64,000 nucleotides of DNA from Siphonodentalium dalli (lineage: Eukaryota; Mollusca; Scaphopoda; Gadilida; Siphonodentaliidae), in the NCBI GenBank assembly GCA_032622095.1, contig CP136061.1, forward strand, positions 67,831,127 to 67,895,126. The letters run 5' to 3'. This document shows positions 59,113 to 64,000 of this stretch, one piece after another; position 1 is the stretch's first letter, and each line of letters starts with the position of its first letter. Made by a program: the position numbers and the translations under genes. The notes under the pieces were generated by a model. That model saw nothing but the letters and a program-made list of their open reading frames with translations, had not been told where the DNA came from and ran no database searches.

Positions 59113-59375
59113 CACTTCCATGACTGGAGCTTCCTGATTTTTTTTTCTCGAAAACCCTGTGCCAATGCGTTCTCTTATATATGCGAGTCTCCCATAGGGA
59201 GTCTCGCATATATAAGATAATTCATTGGCCTAACAAAATTTACCTTGATCTTGTATGCCGATGCAATCTCTTACTTATGCGGGGCTCCATATGGGAGACT
59301 CGCATATATAAGAGAATGCACTGACACATGATACGTCATGCTGCACCAGCGTAGCTCCCGTCATGAACATCATGG
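59113..59375. mobile_element. TTAA-flanked paired-hairpin MITE
   Basis: TTAA at 59109-59112 and 59376-59379. The ends cacttccatgactggagc and the complement of gctcccgtcatgaacatcatgg are inverted and similar. Inside are palindromes 59161-59229 and 59257-59325. Same family as 29399-29637. Confidence 0.75.
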
Positions 59376-59379
59376 TTAA

Positions 59380-60268
59380 GTTCAAACAAGTATCATATAA
59401 CTGAAGAACACTCTTTTCTTCTACATTCTGGTTTGCCACGTCATGAATACTAATTAGCTTCACTTGACTCATATGAAATCATAGGGAAATGGCACTTTTC
59501 CTATGCAAAGGCCAAGATTTGTGCGATGGATCAATCAAATGATTAGCTAATGTAGTAGTTTTTAATTATGTTAATGTCCGCTCAGGGGATTTTGATCCTT
59601 GGGGGCAAGAACATGGCGCAAATCAAATTTTGAACAGTTATGTAGAAATGTGTATACCCAACACCTACATAACTACCTACATAACTACCTTTTTTGTTGC
59701 ATTTGGCCTGCAAAGTCGTCATCAAATTTCGAAATTTTATCGAGGCGGCGAAATGTTCCCTTTTTCGTAATGTTTTGGCCTTGGGCTCATGCATCCGCAA
59801 ATTTATGTATTGTCGTGGTAAATTAGGTTTCCACACATCTTCGGAATGAAAAACCGACGATATTTTTATTGTCTAACTCTGGACCTTTATAAATTTCAAA
59901 ATGTTCGGGTTCAGATTCGCAATATTTCCAATGATTTTGTTCAGGTCCAGGCACAATTATCGTTCTGGTTCGGACAATTTTCGTTCAGGTTCAGACGCAT
60001 CAAAACGTCGCCGAGCGAAATTCCGAATTGAGTCGCGTTGCTATTGTCTTTTGTGCGTATTGCTTATCTTCTATTCGTAAGAAACACACACGATAAACGG
60101 GGGACAGGTGGCATGGTGTTAGCCCAATCGGGAATTAATTTGGGCGGACTATCTTATTGTATACATGTAAGATAAATGTATGGACACACATGGTTCCTCC
60201 GTGAGAGGGCAAAAGGCAGGAGAACCATTAGCTGAGTTGGGACAACATATAAGGTTGGCAAACCTGGC
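59380..60268. other. No gene recognised
   Basis: AT-rich; a direct repeat ataactacctacataactacc near 59665-59690. No second esterase exon was seen here. Confidence 0.45.
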
Positions 60269-60299
60269 TTATATAACGGCACCAGGTGAGAGAAACATT

Positions 60300-60830
60300 G
60301 GCCAAAGGGCAGTTTGTTGATGCTCTCCATGATTCGGATATAAGGCTCGAGTCAACCAGTCCAGACAAAAAGATCTTAATGACGCATTACGCCATGCTAA
60401 TACCATACGATTATAAATGCCAACCACCGTGTCTTGAAGTCCAACTTTTTTCATTTCCAATGACGCTACTTCATCTTCATCGAATTCCTCGTTCGCTTGA
60501 GTATTTTCATTTTGCAAATATTTACTCTTGATTGGCGTTGAGCATTTAAACTTCTTGGCCATTGGACTATCGGACACATCAAAGTTAGTCTCCTGTATTT
60601 CGCCCAAGTGACAGGTCCGCAATCGATCCGTCTAGAATATCCACCTCGGCTAGTTCGCCGTGTTTTATTTGAACATTAAACGTAGCTTCGTCTACTGTAA
60701 CATTCTCTCCAATCCTCAAGACTCTGGCAGAACTACCGAATAATCTGTGGGTAGCAATCCAGCCTTGCCGGTGTGATTGTTTTATTTGTATGATATTTAC
60801 AAGCGTATGACAATGGTGATAATAAACAAA
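60300..60830 (-). pseudogene. Possible broken exon, unknown family
   Basis: Two long minus-strand frames overlap at about 60588-60622. The first (60830 down) reads a RLFGSSARVLRIGENVTVDE stretch; the second reads SDSPMAKKFKCSTPIKSKY and an EEFDEDEVASLE acidic patch. The join looks like a frameshift in one coding sequence. No start codon, family or flanking splice sites are clear, so this could also be chance. Confidence 0.25.
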
Positions 60831-60905
60831 CAAAAATGATATTATACAGGAGCGACATGGCCCAGATGGGCCGTCTTCCTGTCGTATACAAATATGAAGT
60901 GGCAA

Positions 60906-62200
60906 CTAATGAAGTGAAATGATAATGGAAAGGATAGAATGTAGTTCATAATAGACAAATAAAGTGTCCAAACCACTTATGGGATGCATATATGTGTGTT
61001 AATACATATGTATTGGTTGTATTCATGGGCCTATCATAAATATGTTACTAATGATGGGGGTATGGCCCATGCTGTTTCGATTCTTTACTGGTTAAGAAAT
61101 AATGGCTTCCGATTATCAAATGCATTGAAAGATCGTTGTTGCTGAAGCAGGTATTTGTTTCAGGTTATCGAGGAATTCATATATCGTCATGTATAGGAAG
61201 CAATTTCTCGTTTCGTCCCGCCAAAATGTTAAGGTGAACATACCAGACTGCATTACAATGATTACAATGATGGGAAGATTAGGGGTCAAAGGTATATTAA
61301 GCAACTTTACAGTCTTGACAAAATGAGTTGTTGTATCTAACTTTTGTCGCATATTGCGATAAATATTTATTTTTCAATTCTGTTTTTAATCTATTTCGAA
61401 ATCTGCCGGTTGCCTCGCTCACAACTCAACATCGTACTTTGAGGTCCAGTTGGCAGTGTTCATCAGTGATATGACCAATGACATATTGAAGGGTTTCACT
61501 TCCGATAGAACAGCAATAGCGGTTGAATTTCATTTTATTTTAGCAGCTATCTGGAAAATAACTAAATGATAGATAGACAACAGATACCATGTTTTTTGTA
61601 TCAATACTAGCTTGAATGAGATATTTGGGTATTCATACAAAACATGTATTCTTTCTAGTATAAGCCTTATGTGTTATGTGTTTTTGCCTCTTTTCTAAAT
61701 GTTGAATCCAGTTACACATTAAACCGTTTGTACTAATTTTGTCCCAAGTCCATTGTGCAGTACTATTAATCAGAGCGAGAACATGTTGCGTTCTATTCAA
61801 CACTATGCGAACATAGAGAATACCTATGGTGATATTTCAGGTATATATTATTCGAGAAACCATAGCTGTTCTCTTTATTTTCTGCTTATGCATGGTAAGT
61901 AATTCCTCAAAACCGCAAGTATTTGTCTACCACAATAAGAATTTAGACGCCGAAGCAGCGAAACTAATGTAAACAATATCAGCTGTTTCCGTTGATAAAT
62001 TACGCATCACTAAATTTGTGTCCGCCTAAAAAAATAGTTCCAACCCAATGGTTAAATATTACACACAAAAACTCAATTATAAAGACAACTAACAATTTAA
62101 TACGTAATAAAAACAGTTAGAACATATCGGAGTTTCGAACGTTGTACAGTCTCTCGCGGAATTTCTCATAGTTCCAGTGTTAATACACGCGCGCCAAAAT
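60906..62200. other. No gene recognised
   Basis: AT-rich sequence without supported features. No carboxylesterase second exon was detected by reading the plus strand. Confidence 0.4.
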
Positions 62201-62507
62201 GTTTTTACGTTTTTTAGCGGAAGTATCTACAGTGAGATACCAATATCTAATGATTGCTATATAAAAATGGCGACTTGAAGAGATAAAGGAATTTTTGGTG
62301 GAAAGTTCAATTTCACTTGTATTGTATTATGAGCGGTCCTTAACAAGAAAGATGTAAATAAAATTATAAAGCAAAAGATAAAACATACGTACAAGAACAT
62401 AGTGAGTGTTTGCCTTGACAGAAAACAAGCAATTAGATCATTTTCTGCGACGAAATTGGTGTCACCTATTGTCGATTGAACATGTCAGAAAAAAACGCAG
62501 TACTCCA

Positions 62508-63437
62508 ATGAGCTCTACTTCGAGTGCGGATAACAGCTTGTCATCGGAGCAAGATAAGGGCGCTTCTAAAAACAAAAAGAATGTAAATGTTCCTCCAAAA
62601 AAGCAGAAACTTATCACAAATGGAAGTGGTCAAATTCAGAAAACAATACAATTCGGTCCTGAAAAAGTTAAAAATGATGGAAACCAACTTGACAAAATAC
62701 TGGCGGAAATAAACTCAATGAACACAAAATTGGAAGCATTAGTAACGAAAGATCACCTAAATCAACAATTAATGCCGTTGGTGAAGACTGAAGATCTGGA
62801 CAAGAAGTTGGAAAAAATGAAAATTGACTTTGACAAAAAAGTAGAAAATGTAAACGAAGAATTCAAGGGAAAAATGTTTGACACAGAAACAAGAATGGAC
62901 AATATGGACAAGAAAATTACTGAACTGAAAGATGATTCTGTAAAAAAATATATAATTATAAACAATATTACCCTAGAAAACATCAAACTACACGAAAAGC
63001 TAAACAGACTCGAGCAACAAACACGCAAAGATAGCATAAGGATATATGGTATTGGAAACGACAAGGAGGGGGAAACAGCCGATGAATGTGAATCTGAAGT
63101 TGTTAAAATACTGCAGAATAACCTGAAATTAAAACTAAACAAAGAGGACATAAGTATTGCCCACAGACTCGGGCCATATGTGAATAGCCAAAACAGAGGC
63201 ATCATATGTCAATTTGTGACAAGGAGAGTGAAGAATCTGGTGATTCAGACCAGGAGGCAACTAAAAGGACAAAAAATTGTTATAAAGGAGGACCTCACAG
63301 AACTAAACAGCAAGCTAATCAAGAAAGCAAAAGAAACAGAGGGCGTAGAAGACTCTTGGAGTTACAATGGCAAACTTTTGGTGAAATATACAGTCAGTCA
63401 ACAGAAGAAAATTATTAATACTTCTTCTGACATCTAA
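62508..63437 (+). CDS. LINE ORF1-type protein
   Basis: 309 aa from ATG 62508; the frame extends 34 codons upstream only to a GTG. It has a basic, Ser/Lys-rich N-terminus (1-55), a long coiled coil (about 61-172, heptads such as LDKKLEKMKIDFDKKVENV), and then an RRM-like part beginning RLEQQTRKDSIRIYGI. A region with AHRLG and GIICQFVTRR follows, and a C-terminal domain with LKGQKIVIKEDLT. This order of coiled coil, RNA-binding domain and C-terminal domain is that of LINE ORF1 proteins, which trimerise and bind LINE RNA. The ORF is intact. No ORF2 start is visible in the 563 bp left in the window. Confidence 0.75.
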   Translation: MSSTSSADNSLSSEQDKGASKNKKNVNVPPKKQKLITNGSGQIQKTIQFGPEKVKNDGNQLDKILAEINSMNTKLEALVTKDHLNQQLMPLVKTEDLDKKLEKMKIDFDKKVENVNEEFKGKMFDTETRMDNMDKKITELKDDSVKKYIIINNITLENIKLHEKLNRLEQQTRKDSIRIYGIGNDKEGETADECESEVVKILQNNLKLKLNKEDISIAHRLGPYVNSQNRGIICQFVTRRVKNLVIQTRRQLKGQKIVIKEDLTELNSKLIKKAKETEGVEDSWSYNGKLLVKYTVSQQKKIINTSSDI

Positions 63438-64000
63438 ATAATAAATACATATTGAGGGCCAATGGCATGGCCAATCTTTGCATCTTTGCATAATTATTTG
63501 TGTACATATATAGTTATCCTTGAATAAGACATGTAAAATTCTCAACATATCAAGCTACTGTAAAAAGAGTAGTCCTTTAATTCATATAACTGAATCCAAA
63601 AGATACCACATTATTTGTGATTTGAAATTTACTGAACAAATTAAATTACATAGAGTTGTCTTTTCATTATCATAGGCTATAAATACTAATTTGTATATGG
63701 AAGGTAATGCTTATTTATATGCACACATTTGATATATTGTTTATTATATGTCACCTGCTGGCTAAAAATAAAATATATTTGTATGCTGCTTGTCCTAATC
63801 TATAAACTGGATTGGAACAAGTTGTATGCTAGTATATATATTGACTGAAAAATAGTATACTAGTATATTTATTGACTGAACAAATTAAACTATGTGCAAT
63901 GTTTTTTTCACTATCAAAAAGACTCCACATAACATCTGGTCTATGAAACAAATGGTATATTATATGGAACTTAATGACTGTGTACATACAGTTGGTACCT
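63438..64000. other. AT-rich sequence after LINE ORF1
   Basis: Two loosely similar blocks, starting ctgaacaaattaaa at about 63632 and 63876, repeat. No ORF2 reading frame has started by the end of the window. Confidence 0.5.

Noticed and set aside
62762-63205. 147-aa minus-strand ORF opposite LINE ORF1
   Set aside because: Ser/Phe-rich shadow of the Lys/Glu-rich coiled coil on the other strand.

Overview
This is genomic DNA of an animal, most likely an aquatic invertebrate and probably a mollusc or other lophotrochozoan. The reasons are two intron-containing, secreted or membrane-bound type-B carboxylesterase genes, a tRNA-derived SINE with an (AATC)n tail, a chicken-repeat-like LINE 3' end, LINE ORF1, low GC, and a very dense mix of small DNA transposons. 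There is no bacterial operon structure. Several long open frames start at GTG or TTG, so I placed gene starts at the first plausible ATG.

Layout. 1-10154: a satellite with a ~164-bp unit, in two arrays of opposite orientation around a ~0.46-kb unique spacer; the larger array shows 5-mer (~823 bp) and 9-mer (~1475 bp) higher-order periods. 10.2-17.3 kb: nested transposon debris, including the end of a LINE reverse-transcriptase ORF split by a 1.58-kb Harbinger-like element. 17.3-24.9 kb: no gene recognised, plus MITEs and a (GAT)n microsatellite. 25.3-30.0 kb: carboxylesterase gene 1, two exons, with several MITEs and an intact non-autonomous hAT element in its intron. 30-36.5 kb: hairpin repeats, MITEs and a SINE. 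36,577-50,890: a 14.3-kb element made of two nearly identical inverted arms (6.7 and 5.7 kb) around a 1.9-kb single-copy core. 52,741-55,424: a 2.7-kb transposon with CAC termini, a 5-bp target duplication and a decayed, spliced gene of unknown function. 57.3-58.8 kb: carboxylesterase gene 2, a paralogue of gene 1. 59.1-59.4 kb: a hairpin MITE. 62.5-63.4 kb: a LINE ORF1-type protein.

The most unusual object is the 14.3-kb palindromic element. Each arm carries the same divergent gene pair: a 188-aa protein with two PC4-like single-strand-DNA-binding domains and an 88-aa protein. Each arm also has heat-shock-element-like motif clusters, a ~95-bp tandem repeat hit by a TTAA-flanked MITE, and a GC-rich minisatellite ending in a perfect TGACGTCA at the arm/core junction. 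The core holds only one gene: a P-loop ATPase with a zinc finger at each end of its main ORF, interrupted by one in-frame TGA before an acidic tail. I see no polymerase, integrase or capsid gene, so it is either a reduced virus-like or Polinton-like derivative or a different class of element.

The two esterase genes are a tandem duplication about 32 kb apart, and the palindromic element and the CAC transposon lie between them. Gene 1 has both exons and a C-terminal membrane anchor. For gene 2 I find no second exon before the window ends. Both have Ser-Asp-His as the likely triad, and gene 1 carries GSG where gene 2 has GGG in the oxyanion-hole loop.
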